Shown here: piece by piece, positions 45,952 to 55,442 of the stretch
Numbering within the stretch: position 1 is the first letter of the stretch
Layout: every line of letters begins with the position of its first letter
DNA from: Candidimonas nitroreducens
GTDB lineage: Bacteria > Pseudomonadota > Gammaproteobacteria > Burkholderiales > Burkholderiaceae_B
Direction of reading: 5' to 3'
Assembly: GCF_002209565.1 (NCBI RefSeq)
Contig: NZ_NJIH01000006.1
Coordinates: 186,001-250,000, forward strand
Length of the DNA stretch: 64,000 nucleotides
Program-made: the position numbers and the translations under genes
Notes under the pieces: model-generated
What the model was told of the DNA's origin: nothing
The model's database searches: none
Seen by the model: only the letters and a program-made list of their open reading frames with translations

Positions 45952-47340
45952 ATGAACTATCTGCCAGGAGGCTTGAGGGTGCGCGATCTGCCGGAAAACA
46001 TCGACGAGCTGTTCACGTCCGAGAGCCTGTGGCAATCGTGGCTGGACGTCGAAGCGGCGCTGGCTCTGGCGCAGGGCGAGCTGGGCATGATACCGGCGCA
46101 CTGCGCCGCGCGCATCGCCGCACAGTGCCGCCTGGCGGGTTTCGACCTGCCGGCGCTCAAGGCCGACATCGCGCTTACCATGGCACCGGTGCTGTCGCTG
46201 ACCCACGCGCTGGCCGGGCTGTGCGGGCCCGAGGCGGGCGGCTACGTGCACTGGGGCGCCACCACGCAGAACGTCATGATGACGGGCCGGCTGTTGCAGC
46301 TGCGCAAGGCGCACGCGCTACTGCTGCGGCGCCTGGCCCAGGTACTGGAAGCGCTGGGCGACCTGGCCTCGCGCGGCGCAGGCCAGGTAACGGTGGGCCG
46401 TACCAACCGCAAGCATGCACTGCCCATCACCTTCGGCTTCAAGGCAGCCACCTGGATCGACGAGATGCTGCGCTGCGTGCAGCGCCTGCGCGAGGTGGAG
46501 CCGCGCACCTTCCGCCTGGTATTCGGCGGCGCCATAGGCGCCATGCAATCCTTCGGCGCACAGGGGCCAGCCCTGGCGCGGAACCTGGCCGCCAGGCTCG
46601 GGCTGCGCGATTCGCTGGTGCACTCACGCAATACGCTGGACTCCATGAGCGAATACGTGCTGGCGCTGGCGCTATTCGGCATGGCCTGCTCGCGCATCGG
46701 CAAAGAGCTCTACATCTTGATGACCGAAGAGATCGACGAGGTCGAGGAAGCCCTGGGGCCAGGGGTGATCGGCAGCAGCACGATGCCGCAAAAGAACAAC
46801 CCCAAGCACGTGGTCGCCCTGCTGGCCCGCGCGGCGCGCCTGCGAGCCATGGCCGCCCCTGCGCTGGAAGCCGGGCAGCCCAGCCATGAAGGCGACGCCG
46901 CCAGCAACCAGCTGATCGCCGAACTCGTCGACCAGTCGGCCATACTGGCCTACGATCTGGCACGGCGACTGGACTGGCTGCTGCGCAATCTGCGCCTGAA
47001 GCCGGAAAACATGCTGCGCAACCTGAAGCTTTCGGCCGACGTGGTGGCCTCGGAAAACCTGATGCTGCTACTGGCACAGGGCATGGGGCGCCAGGCCGCG
47101 CACGATCTGGTGCACGAGCTGATCGCGCGCCACAAGCAGGCCGGCACTCCCGTGCTGGAGCTGCTGCTGCGCCACCCCGCCGTGGCGGGCCGTTACGACG
47201 CCGAGCAGCTGCGGCACGCCCTGGATCCCGCCCACTACACGGGGCTCAGCACTGAAATCGCCCTGGCCGCAACAGACCAGGCGCGGCACGACGCGGCCGC
47301 CATCAGGGATGCATTTCCGCAAGCGCCGTGCCCGGCTTGA
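45952..47340 (+). CDS. Adenylosuccinate lyase/3-carboxy-muconate cycloisomerase-family enzyme
   Basis: A 462-residue member of the fumarase/aspartase superfamily. The signature loop GSSTMPQKNNPKHV is at residues about 280-293. The His-containing region is YVHWGATTQNVMMTG, and the third conserved region is VGRTNRKHALPITFGFKAA. Members eliminate fumarate from adenylosuccinate or argininosuccinate, or cycloisomerise carboxymuconate. The lack of purine-gene neighbours and the adjacent LysR suggest a catabolic role. It is convergent with the LysR gene and overlaps its 3' end by 38 nt. Confidence 0.85.
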   Translation: MNYLPGGLRVRDLPENIDELFTSESLWQSWLDVEAALALAQGELGMIPAHCAARIAAQCRLAGFDLPALKADIALTMAPVLSLTHALAGLCGPEAGGYVHWGATTQNVMMTGRLLQLRKAHALLLRRLAQVLEALGDLASRGAGQVTVGRTNRKHALPITFGFKAATWIDEMLRCVQRLREVEPRTFRLVFGGAIGAMQSFGAQGPALARNLAARLGLRDSLVHSRNTLDSMSEYVLALALFGMACSRIGKELYILMTEEIDEVEEALGPGVIGSSTMPQKNNPKHVVALLARAARLRAMAAPALEAGQPSHEGDAASNQLIAELVDQSAILAYDLARRLDWLLRNLRLKPENMLRNLKLSADVVASENLMLLLAQGMGRQAAHDLVHELIARHKQAGTPVLELLLRHPAVAGRYDAEQLRHALDPAHYTGLSTEIALAATDQARHDAAAIRDAFPQAPCPA

Positions 47341-48259
47341 GTATGCGCAGGTCATTCCTGGCGCCGGTGCGCGCCAGCGCACGCAGGTGCTCGCGCAGAC
47401 ACTTCAGGAACAAATCGGCTAGGGGCGACCTGCCCTGTACCGGATAGATGCAGCCGTAAGTCACCCAGCGTTCGGGCACCAGCGGACGCAGCGCCAGCTC
47501 GGCGTCGGGCACCGGGTGCAGGCAGGCCCGGTCTATCAGTGAAATGCCGTTGCCCTCGCGCACCAGTTGCTGCACCAGGATCGTGGAGGTCGATTCGATC
47601 GCGATGTGCGGCGTGATGCCGGCCGAGGCGTAGATCTCGTCCAGCCGCCGGCGCCACAGCTGGTTGCCCTGCAAGGTCACCACGGGCTCTTGTGCAAGCT
47701 GCGCAGCGGCAATGCTGGATTCGGCCGCCAGCGCATGGTTGCGCGGCAGCAGCACCCCGACACGCGCCTGGAACACCGGCTCGGCATCGAGTTCGACGAT
47801 CGCATTGGTGACCGGCAGCGAAATCAGCCCCAGGCTGAAGCGCCGGCGCGCCACCTTGTTCTCGATGTCGAAGCGCCCTTCGACATGAATGCGGCACTCG
47901 AAGCCCGGATGGGCGCGGCGCATGCGGCTGATCGCCGGCACAGCCAGGCTTGCCCCCAGCGGCGGCGAGGTCACGAAGGTGAATTTTTCCGTGGTGCGGT
48001 GCCGTATGTCCGCAGCGATCTGCTGCATTTCATCGATGCCGCCCAGCACCTGCTCGACTTCCTGATAGAACATTTCGCCTTCCAGCGTCAGCACCAGCTT
48101 GCGCCGGTTGCGGCTGAACAGCGTAATTTTCAACTCGGCCTCGAGCAGGCCGATGAGCCGGCTGGCGGCCGATTGACTCATGTGCATGCGCTCGGCCGCG
48201 GCGGCCAGCGAGCCCTGCAGCACGATGGAACGGAATACGCGCAGCGCTTTGATGTTCAT
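47303..48259 (-). CDS. LysR-type transcriptional regulator
   Basis: A 318-residue LysR protein. The HTH is at residues about 3-60 (LRVFRSIVLQGSLAAAAERM, MSQSAASRLIGLLEAELK). It resembles the opine/amino acid-responsive LysR group in its N-terminus, which is only an impression. It is divergent from the polar amino acid ABC importer genes, with a 273-nt gap carrying a 13-copy hexanucleotide repeat next to its start codon. It is a good candidate to control that importer. Its 3' end overlaps the lyase gene in convergent orientation. Confidence 0.9.
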   Translation of the reverse strand: MNIKALRVFRSIVLQGSLAAAAERMHMSQSAASRLIGLLEAELKITLFSRNRRKLVLTLEGEMFYQEVEQVLGGIDEMQQIAADIRHRTTEKFTFVTSPPLGASLAVPAISRMRRAHPGFECRIHVEGRFDIENKVARRRFSLGLISLPVTNAIVELDAEPVFQARVGVLLPRNHALAAESSIAAAQLAQEPVVTLQGNQLWRRRLDEIYASAGITPHIAIESTSTILVQQLVREGNGISLIDRACLHPVPDAELALRPLVPERWVTYGCIYPVQGRSPLADLFLKCLREHLRALARTGARNDLRILKPGTALAEMHP

Positions 48260-48300
48260 GGACGGTCTCCGCGCCGGCTATCGGGCCGGGCCACCGCTTT

Positions 48301-48390
<90 letters not shown>

Positions 48391-48532
48391 GCAATTGTTG
48401 CATTTTTTCGAAGGAAATATAGCTTTATTCTAATAAACGCGCATCATGGCGATGATACGATTTCTTCGACTCTTGGGAAAGCACTGATTTTGCTCCCGAA
48501 CTTCACTATTCCGACAATAAAGGAGACTCGCC

Positions 48533-49354
48533 ATGTCGCTCTCACGCTATAGCAAATTCCTGGCCACAGCCTTTGTATCGACACTCGCCATATCGTTCAG
48601 TGGCAGCGCAAGCGCCGGCGCAGATGCAAACCCCCTGCAAACCGTGGAGCCAGGGCAGATCATCTATGCCTTCCGTGCCGACGACAAGCCAGTTTCCTTC
48701 ATCAAGGACAACAAACCCGCAGGCTTCATGGTCGACCTGACCACCGAAATCGCCAAAAGAATCAAGCTGAAGCCGCAATATGTCGCCACCGATTTCTCCA
48801 GCATGGTGCCTTCCGTCAGCGGCCATCGCTACGACTCGGCCGCCTTTGCCGTGCTGGTGACGCCGGCGCGAGAAAAAGTGGTGAACTTCACGACGCCCGT
48901 GAATTTTGCGCAGGCGCGACTGGTATCGCTGAAGAAGGCCCCGCTCAACACAGTCAAGAGCGCGGCAGGCAAGACGGTGGCCATTACCGTGGGCAGCGCC
49001 CTGATACCGGTACTGCAGAAAATCGAACCGGCCATTACTGTCAGGACGTTCCCGAACATCGCGGCCAGCACCGCGGCGCTCAAGACCGAGCAGGTCAGCG
49101 GCCTGTTCACCGGCTTCGAGGCTTCCTCGGGCCTGCTCAAGCGCAACCCCGATTTCATGGCCAGCGAATCCGTCATGAGCGGCAAGGGCGCACTGCCCGT
49201 GGCCAAGGACAGGCCGGCATTGCTCAAGGCCATGAATACCGCTTTCGCAGGAATCATTTCCGACGGCACCTACATGAAGCTCTACAGCAAGTGGTACCCC
49301 AACGAGGGCGAGCCTGCCGGCATGGCCCAGGAATACCCGAACTTCAAGAAGTAA
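48533..49354 (+). CDS. Polar amino acid ABC transporter substrate-binding protein (family 3)
   Basis: A 273-residue periplasmic receptor with a signal peptide ending SGSASA. The family 3 pattern reads FRADDKPVSFIKDNKPAGFM, VDLTTEIAKRIKLKPQYVAT, and AVLVTPAREKVVNFTTPV. AAGGAG lies before ATG 48533. It is followed by a permease and an ATPase on the same strand. Such importers carry polar amino acids or opines. Confidence 0.9.
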   Translation: MSLSRYSKFLATAFVSTLAISFSGSASAGADANPLQTVEPGQIIYAFRADDKPVSFIKDNKPAGFMVDLTTEIAKRIKLKPQYVATDFSSMVPSVSGHRYDSAAFAVLVTPAREKVVNFTTPVNFAQARLVSLKKAPLNTVKSAAGKTVAITVGSALIPVLQKIEPAITVRTFPNIAASTAALKTEQVSGLFTGFEASSGLLKRNPDFMASESVMSGKGALPVAKDRPALLKAMNTAFAGIISDGTYMKLYSKWYPNEGEPAGMAQEYPNFKK

Positions 49355-49400
49355 TCCGCGACTTCTCACGATCATCATATAGCGTCTGGGTGGGCTGACC

Positions 49401-50135
49401 ATGCAAGGGCTAAACAATGTACTCGCAACTTTTTTCGACGTACACCTCATCGCCGAAACACTGCCGGACTTGCTGCGTATCGGCTTGCCGAACACCCTGA
49501 TCCTGTCGGTGATCGGCACGTTCTTTTCCTGCGTCATTGGCCTGTTCTGCTCGTTCGGCCTGATGTCGAAGCGTTTCCTGGTGCGGCTGCCGTTTCGCAT
49601 CTACGTCGACATCTTCCGCGGCGCGCCGCACATACTGAGCATCTTTCTGATCGGCGCCGGCCTGCCCATGGCGGGCCTGATGGTTTTCGGCCACTGGACA
49701 TACGGCTACGCCGGCTTGGCCGTGGGGGTGGTGGAAGGCGCCTATATGGCCGAGATCTTCCGCTCCGGGTTCCAGGATGTCGACAAAGGGGTGGTCGAAG
49801 CCGCGCGCAGCCTGGGAATCTCGCTGTGGAAGACAACGCGGCTGGTGGTCATCCCCATCGGCATCCGCACAGTGCTGCCGGCGCTTACCGGCCAGTCCAT
49901 CATCATCATCCGCAGCACCGCGCTGGTATACCTGCTGGGCCTGACCATAGGCCAGCGCGAGCTTTTTTCCATCGGGCACGACGGCACCATCAACAGCGCC
50001 AATTTCTCGCCGCTGGTGGCATCGGGCATCGTCTATCTGTTGATCACCATACCCCTGACGTACATCGTGAACGCCTGGGAGAGGCGGCTGCACAACGGCC
50101 CCAAGATTCGACTCGGCGCGGCTGAAGGAGGCTAA
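49401..50135 (+). CDS. Polar amino acid ABC transporter permease
   Basis: A 244-residue permease of the His/Glu/Gln/Arg/opine family with about five helices. [20 protein letters not shown] is the first helix and the EAA loop reads [20 protein letters not shown]. Only one permease gene is present, so it probably works as a homodimer. It starts 46 nt after the binding-protein gene and ends 7 nt before the ATPase gene. Confidence 0.9.
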   Translation: MQGLNNVLATFFDVHLIAETLPDLLRIGLPNTLILSVIGTFFSCVIGLFCSFGLMSKRFLVRLPFRIYVDIFRGAPHILSIFLIGAGLPMAGLMVFGHWTYGYAGLAVGVVEGAYMAEIFRSGFQDVDKGVVEAARSLGISLWKTTRLVVIPIGIRTVLPALTGQSIIIIRSTALVYLLGLTIGQRELFSIGHDGTINSANFSPLVASGIVYLLITIPLTYIVNAWERRLHNGPKIRLGAAEGG

Positions 50136-50142
50136 GGCGCGA

Positions 50143-50940
<798 letters not shown>

Positions 50941-50963
50941 CGGCAGCAAAGGCCCGCGCCGCG

Positions 50964-51941
50964 TCAGTCCGGCCGCACGTGGGCTTCCTTGATGACTTCC
51001 GTCCATTTTTTGATTTCGCTTTGCAGGAACGTACTGAATGCCTGGGGCGTGGTACCGGCAATTTCCAGGCCCTGGTGACGGAAGCTCTCGCGCACCTCGG
51101 GCATTTGCAGCACTTTGATAATGTCGTCGTGCATCTGCTGCACGATCGCATGCGGTGTGCCTGCGGGCATCAGGATCCCGGCCCAGTTATCCGCTCCGAA
51201 CCCGGGTACGGTCTGTGCAATGGGCGGAGTATTGGGCAGCGAGCTCAGGGCGTGATCGCTTGCCACTCCGAGAGCGCGCAGCCTGCCGTTCTCTATGAAA
51301 GGCAAGCCCGACACAATGCCGGTAAACATCAGCGAAGTCTCGCCGCTGATCACACTGGTCAGCCCCGCGGCCGAGGTTCTATAGGGCACATGCACCAGCT
51401 TGATGCCCGCCAGCATGTTGAGCAGTTCCAATGCGAGATGCGGCGTGGATCCGTTGCCCGAAGAGGCGGCATTGATTTCCCCGGGCTTGCTCTTGGCCAG
51501 CCGGATCAGATCCGCCATATTCTTCACCGGCAATTTGGGATTGACTACCAATACATATGGGTTGTATGCGACCAAGCTTACCGGCGCGAAATCCTTGGCG
51601 GGATCGTAGGGGACATTCTTGAACAAAGCCCGCGTGGTTGCCAGGTTGCCGTTCGAGGCGGCCAGCATGGTGTAGCCGTCCGGTGCGGCCTTGGCCACCG
51701 CACCCGCGCCGATCATGCCCGCCGCGCCGGGCATGTTTTCAACGATGACTTGTTGGTGGGTGACCTTGGATAAATTGACGGCAATAATGCGCGCCATTGT
51801 GTCGAGCGAGCCGCCGGCGCCTGTCGGGGCAATCAGCCGGATAGGCTTTTGCATGGGATAGGGTTGCGCGCCGGCCTGCCCGTGCACCAGCACGAATGCC
51901 ATGACCGCATAAAGCACCTGTCTGTATCGAAAAAGACCCAT
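50964..51941 (-). CDS. Bug-family (TctC) tripartite tricarboxylate receptor
   Basis: A 325-residue periplasmic receptor. Signal peptide ends near HGQAGA; family motifs are IRLIAPTGAGGSLDTMARII, the NMPGAAGMIGAGAVAKAAPDGYTML stretch, and KLVHVPYRTSAAGLTSVISG. It lies 64 nt downstream of the LeuD-like gene on the same strand, so it is probably the uptake receptor for the compound processed by the LeuCD-like hydratase and the ICL-family lyase. It is convergent with the amino acid importer. Confidence 0.9.
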   Translation of the reverse strand: MGLFRYRQVLYAVMAFVLVHGQAGAQPYPMQKPIRLIAPTGAGGSLDTMARIIAVNLSKVTHQQVIVENMPGAAGMIGAGAVAKAAPDGYTMLAASNGNLATTRALFKNVPYDPAKDFAPVSLVAYNPYVLVVNPKLPVKNMADLIRLAKSKPGEINAASSGNGSTPHLALELLNMLAGIKLVHVPYRTSAAGLTSVISGETSLMFTGIVSGLPFIENGRLRALGVASDHALSSLPNTPPIAQTVPGFGADNWAGILMPAGTPHAIVQQMHDDIIKVLQMPEVRESFRHQGLEIAGTTPQAFSTFLQSEIKKWTEVIKEAHVRPD

Positions 51942-52005
51942 GATGTCTCCGTATGTTTTATTCGTGTACTAATCACTGGATTCCACAGATTTCATGCTGC
52001 GCGAA

Positions 52006-52626
52006 TCAGCGGTCGGGATGCAGCCAGCTCATTTGTTCCCGGTAGCGCCGCTCGAACGCTTCGATCAGGCCCACCCGCTGCAGAGTCAGAGCGATGTCGC
52101 TCAAGCCCTCCAGCAGGCAATGCTTGGCGAAACTATCCACGTCGAAGCGATATTTCCGGCCCACGGTATCGGTGATGGCCTGATCGGGAAGATCGATCGA
52201 AAGCCGGGCTCCTACTTGCGTGTGCAGCTGCTGGCGCAGATTCGCGGTTGACTCCGCGTCCAGGCGTATGGGAAGAATGCCGTTTTTCAGGCAATTGTTG
52301 AAAAACACGTCTCCGAAGCTGACCGCAATAATGGCTCGCACTCCGAAGTCGTAATGCGCGTAGACCGCGCCCAGGCGAGACGAGCCACAGCCGTAATTGT
52401 GCGAGGCGACGAAAATCTGCGCCTGCCGATATTCGGGCCGATTCAGGACGAAGTCGGGCCTCGGCTCGTCTTGCGCGCTGAAACGAAGATCATGCAGCAA
52501 ATACTGGCCGTACGCCCTGCCCTCACGCGGCTTGCGCATAAAACGCGCCGGCAGGATCTGATCCGTATTCACGTCGTCCATGTCGATCGGCGCAGCCACT
52601 GCAGTGAGACAACTGAATTTTTCCAT
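52006..52626 (-). CDS. LeuD-like hydratase small subunit (aconitase swivel domain)
   Basis: A 206-residue small subunit of the isopropylmalate isomerase/homoaconitase/dimethylmaleate hydratase group. The motif HNYGCGSSR is at residues 76-84, but the usual REHA that follows is Arg84-Leu-Gly-Ala87, a change near the substrate pocket. DMDDVNTDQILPARFMRKP is the family N-terminus. ATG 52626 overlaps the LeuC-like stop by one base. With the large subunit it should isomerise or hydrate a branched or substituted C4-C7 dicarboxylate. No leuA or leuB is adjacent, so leucine synthesis is unlikely. Confidence 0.85.
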   Translation of the reverse strand: MEKFSCLTAVAAPIDMDDVNTDQILPARFMRKPREGRAYGQYLLHDLRFSAQDEPRPDFVLNRPEYRQAQIFVASHNYGCGSSRLGAVYAHYDFGVRAIIAVSFGDVFFNNCLKNGILPIRLDAESTANLRQQLHTQVGARLSIDLPDQAITDTVGRKYRFDVDSFAKHCLLEGLSDIALTLQRVGLIEAFERRYREQMSWLHPDR

Positions 52627-54032
52627 TATGTCTCCAGCCATTCGCGTACGTCGGTGAGGCGGCCGGCCAGCGCCGCGGCAGCCGCCATCTCGGGCCCCAG
52701 CAAATGAGTACGGCTGCCCGGCCCTTGGCGCCCGCGAAAATTGCGATTCGAGGTAGATGCGCAACGCATGCCCTCGGGCACGCTGTCTCCATTCATACCG
52801 ACGCACATCGAACAGCTCGCCTCCCCCCAAGTGAAGCCGGCTTCGCGGAAGATGCGATCCAGGCCTTCGGCCTCGGCATTCCGTTTGACCTGCTGCGATC
52901 CGGGAGAAACCAGGGCCGGCACGACGGCACGCCTGCCCCGAATCACGCTGGCCGCGGCACGTAGATCTGCCAGGCGGCCATTGGTACAGGAACCGATGAA
53001 CACCTGGTCTACGGCAATGTCCTGCATGCGCGTGCCGGGACGAAGGCCCATGTACTGCAGCGAGCGCTCCATCGAGTTGCGGCGCTGCTCGTCAGACTCG
53101 TCTTGCGGGTCGGGCACGCGAGCTTCGATCGAAACCGCGTCCGCCGGCGTATTGCCCCACGTCACCATGGGGGTGAGGGTGCCTGCGTCCAGCACGTGTT
53201 CTTTGTCGAATAGGGCGCCCGGGTCGGTGGGCAGGGTGCGCCAGTAGGCTGTCGCGCGATCCATTTCCTCGCCCTCGCGCGGGCCGTATGGCCGGTTGCG
53301 CAGGTACTCGTACGTTTTCTCGTCCGGCCCGATGATGCCCAGCCTGGCACCGGCCTCGACCGACATATTGCAAACCGTCATGCGCTCTTCGATCGACATT
53401 GCGCGTATGGCCGGGCCATCGTATTCGACCGCGTGCTGCAGAGCCCCGCTGTGTCCGACCTGGGCGATGATGGCCAGGATTACATCCTTGGCCGACACGC
53501 CGCGGGGGCGCGTGCCCTTTACCCATACACGCATCTTGCGCGGCTTGCGTTGCCAAACCGTCTGGGTCGCCAACGCATGCGCCAGCTCGCCGCCGATGCT
53601 GAAGGCCAAGGCGCCAACCGCACTCTGCGTCGAAGTATGGGAATCGCCGCACAACACAATAAGACCGGGCTGCGTCATGCCTTGTTCGGGCCCGACCAGA
53701 TGCTGGATGCCGCGCGCGGGGTGTTCCAGGCCGAAGAGCTCGACGCCGAACTCGCCGGTATTGCGTTCCAGCGTGCGTATCATGTTGCGCCGGTCGTCGC
53801 CCATCACGTCCTGCAGACGCGGGCCGCTCGTCGACGCGTAATGGTCGGCGACGCCCTTGACCTGCCCTGGCCGCCGGATGCCTACGCCTTCCTGGCGAAG
53901 AATATTGAAAGCATGAATCGAGCCTTCGCTGCACAATAGCCAATCGACATACAGAAGGCTTTGGCCGCCCTCTTCCTCAATGATGGTGTGCGACTGCCAG
54001 ATCTTTTCGAATAATGTACGGGGCGTATCCAT
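52626..54032 (-). CDS. LeuC-like hydratase large subunit (aconitase family)
   Basis: A 468-residue aconitase-family large subunit. Cluster cysteines are visible in FIGSCTNGRLADLRAAASVI and CSMCVGMNGD, and the substrate region in VLCGDSHTSTQSAVGALAFS. The GALAFSIGGELAHALATQTV stretch replaces the more usual GIGTSEVEHVLATQTL. It pairs with the LeuD-like subunit and begins one base after the ICL-family lyase gene. Context argues for a catabolic hydratase, for example of dimethylmaleate or citraconate type, not leucine synthesis. Confidence 0.88.
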   Translation of the reverse strand: MDTPRTLFEKIWQSHTIIEEEGGQSLLYVDWLLCSEGSIHAFNILRQEGVGIRRPGQVKGVADHYASTSGPRLQDVMGDDRRNMIRTLERNTGEFGVELFGLEHPARGIQHLVGPEQGMTQPGLIVLCGDSHTSTQSAVGALAFSIGGELAHALATQTVWQRKPRKMRVWVKGTRPRGVSAKDVILAIIAQVGHSGALQHAVEYDGPAIRAMSIEERMTVCNMSVEAGARLGIIGPDEKTYEYLRNRPYGPREGEEMDRATAYWRTLPTDPGALFDKEHVLDAGTLTPMVTWGNTPADAVSIEARVPDPQDESDEQRRNSMERSLQYMGLRPGTRMQDIAVDQVFIGSCTNGRLADLRAAASVIRGRRAVVPALVSPGSQQVKRNAEAEGLDRIFREAGFTWGEASCSMCVGMNGDSVPEGMRCASTSNRNFRGRQGPGSRTHLLGPEMAAAAALAGRLTDVREWLET

Positions 54033-54033
54033 A

Positions 54034-54927
54034 TCAGGATCCCTTGCCGTAGCGCACCGCGCTGATGCCGTATTTTCGTTGCAGCTCGATCATTTCGGGC
54101 AGCTTGAGCAGCTCGTGGCGCTCGTCATAGCCAGAGATATTTTTAAGGACTTCTTCAAGCGAGCCCGTGGATTTCAGCTCGCGCAGCACATTCTGCATGG
54201 CGGCAATGGCGGCGCGCATGATGAAGTTCGGATAAATGACCAGACGAAAGCCCAAGGCCTCGATTTCGGCTGCGGTAAGAAACGGCGTCTTGCCGCTTCC
54301 ACCCATGTTGTACAAAGCCGGTACGCCAAAACGCTGCGGCACCTGCGCGAGCTGCTCGACTGTGCGCAGCTCTTCCACGAAGATCACATCGGCGCCGGCT
54401 TCGACATAGCGTGCAGCACGCTCTAAGGCGGCGTCATAGCCTTCCACCGAATACGCGTCGGTGCGGGCAATAATCATGAAATCGGAATCATGGCGCGCAT
54501 CGACCGCCGCCTTGATTTTGTTTTCCATTTCTTCGGCCGGAATCAGCGCCTTGCCGGCAAAGTGCCCGCAGCGCTTGGGCCATTCCTGGTCTTCAATGTG
54601 GATCGCGGCAACGCCCGCGCGCTCGTAGGCGCGCACCGTACGCATCACGTTCAAGGGGTTGCCGTAGCCAGTATCGGCGTCGGCGATCAAAGGAATTTCG
54701 GCCGCGTCGGCAATACGTTCGGCGTTGTCGACCATTTCCGTCATCGTGAGCAGGCCCACATCCGGCAGGCCGATACGCACGGCTGCCGTGCCGCTACCCG
54801 TCATATAAAGGGCCTCATAGCCCTCTTTGGCAACAACCCGCGCGGCCATCGCATCGGCAACGCCGGGTGCCATTGTCAATTTCGAGCGCGCAACAATACT
54901 CCGCAACCTGGTGGTAGCTCTTTCCAT
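54034..54927 (-). CDS. Isocitrate lyase/PEP mutase-family lyase (2,3-dimethylmalate or methylisocitrate lyase-like)
   Basis: A 297-residue TIM-barrel lyase. PLIADADTGYGNPLNVMRTV provides the Mg-binding Asp residues, and IEDQEWPKRCGHFAGK carries the catalytic-cysteine motif KRCGH (residues 118-122). This is the C-C bond-cleaving subgroup that includes methylisocitrate lyase, oxaloacetate decarboxylase-like and dimethylmalate lyases. I start at ATG 54927, preceded by GGAGGAG; the open frame continues upstream through an aldolase relic and a promoter-like region. It leads an operon with LeuCD-like subunits and a Bug receptor. Confidence 0.87.
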   Translation of the reverse strand: MERATTRLRSIVARSKLTMAPGVADAMAARVVAKEGYEALYMTGSGTAAVRIGLPDVGLLTMTEMVDNAERIADAAEIPLIADADTGYGNPLNVMRTVRAYERAGVAAIHIEDQEWPKRCGHFAGKALIPAEEMENKIKAAVDARHDSDFMIIARTDAYSVEGYDAALERAARYVEAGADVIFVEELRTVEQLAQVPQRFGVPALYNMGGSGKTPFLTAAEIEALGFRLVIYPNFIMRAAIAAMQNVLRELKSTGSLEEVLKNISGYDERHELLKLPEMIELQRKYGISAVRYGKGS

Positions 54928-55036
54928 CTCTCCTCCGTCGGCCCGCGAGCCACCGTGGAGAGGTGGCCTGAGATCTTTTGCCGATTTTAGCGTGGAATAT
55001 TTCCGTTCAACCACGAAATTCCATCCAATGGAATTA

Positions 55037-55050
55037 GTTCTAATTAGAAC
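55037..55050. promoter_or_regulatory. Palindromic operator candidate
   Basis: The perfect 14-nt palindrome GTTCTAATTAGAAC lies 110 nt upstream of the lyase start in an AT-rich pocket (about 55005-55060). It could be a repressor site for the lyase/LeuCD-like operon. No regulator gene is adjacent, so the binding protein is unknown. Confidence 0.4.
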
Positions 55051-55053
55051 AGA

Positions 55054-55332
55054 ATCAGGCTTCTTTACCCCACCCAACCTCAACCCTTTCCCGTGTCTTT
55101 TTGCCGCAGCAGCGATCTTCTGCCACGCTTCCGTCACCCGAGGATGAGAAAAATCGCCGTTCACACCCATGGAGCCGGTGAGATCACTGGTTCCCACGGA
55201 TATGACATCCACTCCCTCCGTAGCGGCGATCTCTTCGATATTGGCCAAGCCTTCTTCCGACTCGATCATGACCGTCAACATCAGCGGCTTGTTCAACGCA
55301 GCACCCAATGGCTCAGCAGGCGGCGCCCCGCC
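55054..55332 (-). pseudogene. HpcH/HpaI aldolase-family gene relic
   Basis: In frame with, and upstream of, the ICL-family lyase a stretch reads ALNKPLMLTVMIESEEGLAN, IEEIAATEGVDVISVGTSDL, and HPRVTEAWQKIAAAAKRHGK. These are the C-terminal half motifs (MIE, GxxDL, HPxV, KHGK) of HpcH/HpaI class II aldolases, normally about 250-270 residues. Only about 93 residues remain; both ends dissolve into non-homologous sequence and there is no plausible start. The intact gene may once have been part of this catabolic operon. Confidence 0.7.
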
Positions 55333-55402
55333 AATATGAATGCTGATATCGCCACGCCAACCGGGACATTGCCGGCTATGCCGGGAACGGAGATGCCACG
55401 CG

Positions 55403-55408
55403 TATAAT
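55403..55408 (+). promoter_or_regulatory. Candidate -10 box for hsp20-lon
   Basis: A perfect TATAAT 35 nt before the chosen Hsp20 start. It would place transcription start after the upstream ATG at 55407, arguing for the ATG at 55443. No clear -35 or heat-shock sigma motif was found at the right distance. Confidence 0.45.
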
Positions 55409-55442
55409 GAATCGCACAGGTTCGGAAACAAGGACGCGATTC

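Noticed and set aside
52006-54032. LeuC/LeuD genes as the leucine biosynthesis operon
   Set aside because: No leuA or leuB nearby, altered REHA motif, and an ICL-family lyase and uptake receptor in the operon; a catabolic role fits better.
54928-55431. Extension of the ICL-family lyase to a 465-residue aldolase-lyase fusion
   Set aside because: The join between the two parts has no homology and spans a promoter-like AT-rich pocket; a strong ribosome site sits at the internal ATG 54927.
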